A DNA stretch of 64,000 nucleotides from Thioalkalivibrio sp. ALJ24 (GTDB lineage Bacteria > Pseudomonadota > Gammaproteobacteria > Ectothiorhodospirales > Ectothiorhodospiraceae), in assembly GCF_000377785.1 (NCBI RefSeq), contig NZ_KB898733.1, positions 3,622 through 67,621 on the forward strand, written 5' to 3'. Under the pieces are notes generated by a model. The model did not search any database. It was not told the origin of the DNA and was given only the letters and a program-made list of their open reading frames with translations. The translations under genes and the position numbers were made by a program. Of the stretch, positions 63,601 to 64,000 are shown one piece after another (the stretch's first letter is position 1; each line of letters opens with the position of its first letter).

Positions 63601-64000
63601 TCAGTCGTCGGCCCGCCAGACGATCTCGCCGTCGGTGTCGAAATACGCCATCACTGCGTTTTCGGCAAACATCTTGCGGTGCTCCTTGTTGGTGTCCACC
63701 GCGGGCCCGCATCCGGAACCGTCGGAGGCATGGATCAGGGCCGGGGCAAGGCCGTCGCGATACGGCAGGATGGTGCACAGGTCATCGCGTTCCAGCACGG
63801 CGGACAGCGCGGTCCGGCCATCCGTGTCGATGAACCGCTCGGCCCGGGTGTCGTCGTCGGTGACCAGGGCGATCCCCTGATCGAAGGGCGAGGCATCGCG
63901 ATAGCCTTCGTCGAGGACTATTTCGCCTTCGCGGTCGATGTAGGCCCAGTGCCAGGAACCGATTTCCACGGCGGCCAGACCGTCGGAGAAGGGTGTGGTC
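63601..64000 (-). CDS. WG-repeat protein, C-terminal part (continues past window end)
   Basis: The frame is open to the window edge, so the 5' end lies outside. The visible ~130 residues hold WG (KWG) beta-rich repeats: PFSDGLAAVEIGSWHWAYID, REGEIVLDEGYRDASPFDQG, FIDTDGRTALSAV and a final AYFDTDGEIVWRADD. Such repeats form a propeller-like surface. No signal is visible in this part. Confidence 0.8.
   Translation of the reverse strand, partial: TTPFSDGLAAVEIGSWHWAYIDREGEIVLDEGYRDASPFDQGIALVTDDDTRAERFIDTDGRTALSAVLERDDLCTILPYRDGLAPALIHASDGSGCGPAVDTNKEHRKMFAENAVMAYFDTDGEIVWRADD

Noticed and set aside
1-64000. CRISPR array or rRNA operon
   Set aside because: No regularly spaced repeats and no rRNA-like sequence were seen.

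Overview
The window is GC-rich and gene-dense, and its proteins are strongly acidic: the adhesin, the TadG-like protein, the subtilisin and the coiled-coil lipoprotein are all rich in Asp and Glu. Gene families (AcuI/YhdH, DeaD, a complete Tad pilus locus, a LapB/LapC-type type I secretion system) point to a gammaproteobacterium. The acidity suggests a halophile, perhaps of the Ectothiorhodospiraceae type; that placement is inference.

Region 1-12.5 kb holds two export machines. The first (1-6126) is the 3' end of a large Ig-like-repeat adhesin followed by its TolC, ABC and HlyD-type secretion genes. The second (7001-12522) is an operon of TolC, a MacA-like adaptor, a MacB-like transporter split into separate ATPase and permease genes, a small multi-spanning membrane protein and a free-standing C39 peptidase with a complete Cys/His/Asp triad. 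Between them lie two tiny convergent genes with back-to-back terminators: a 35-residue Leu/Gly peptide and a 60-residue peptide with a textbook double-glycine leader. I read the leader peptide plus the second operon as a dedicated peptide maturation and export system, and this is the best candidate here for an undescribed system.

Region 12.5-27.4 kb is a tight adherence (Tad/Flp) locus. Prepilin peptidase and Flp pilin are on the minus strand, divergent from cpaB-cpaC-tadZ-tadA-tadB-tadC-tadD-DUF3613-tadG-tadE, followed by a receiver-only regulator, a PAS histidine kinase and, convergently, a LuxR-type regulator. The genes overlap or nearly touch, as expected of one long operon.

Region 27.47-38.58 kb is an 11.1-kb mobile block bounded by two inverted IS5-family right ends, each flanked by TTAA, so it looks like a composite transposon. 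Its cargo is a truncated EVE-McrB restriction gene, two unrecognised small genes of low GC, a 1557-residue protein carrying two tyrosine-recombinase-like domains, an IS630-family element and an IS5-family element. Several parts are decayed or shifted in frame.

Region 39-46.6 kb encodes surface proteins (a coiled-coil lipoprotein, a lipidated subtilisin autotransporter, a small lipoprotein) and a PLD-SNF2 helicase that may be a defence gene. It ends at an isolated 3' fragment of a tRNA-Arg gene (46898-46925), which suggests the edge of an integrated island. Region 47-64 kb is ordinary chromosome: acryloyl-CoA reductase, zinc-ribbon protein, MOSC protein, methyltransferase, an AMP-ligase/ACP/acyltransferase fusion, DUF418-type membrane protein, DeaD helicase, a YhaO/YhaN-like nuclease pair, a membrane protein and a partial WG-repeat protein. 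No rRNA, complete tRNA or CRISPR array was seen.
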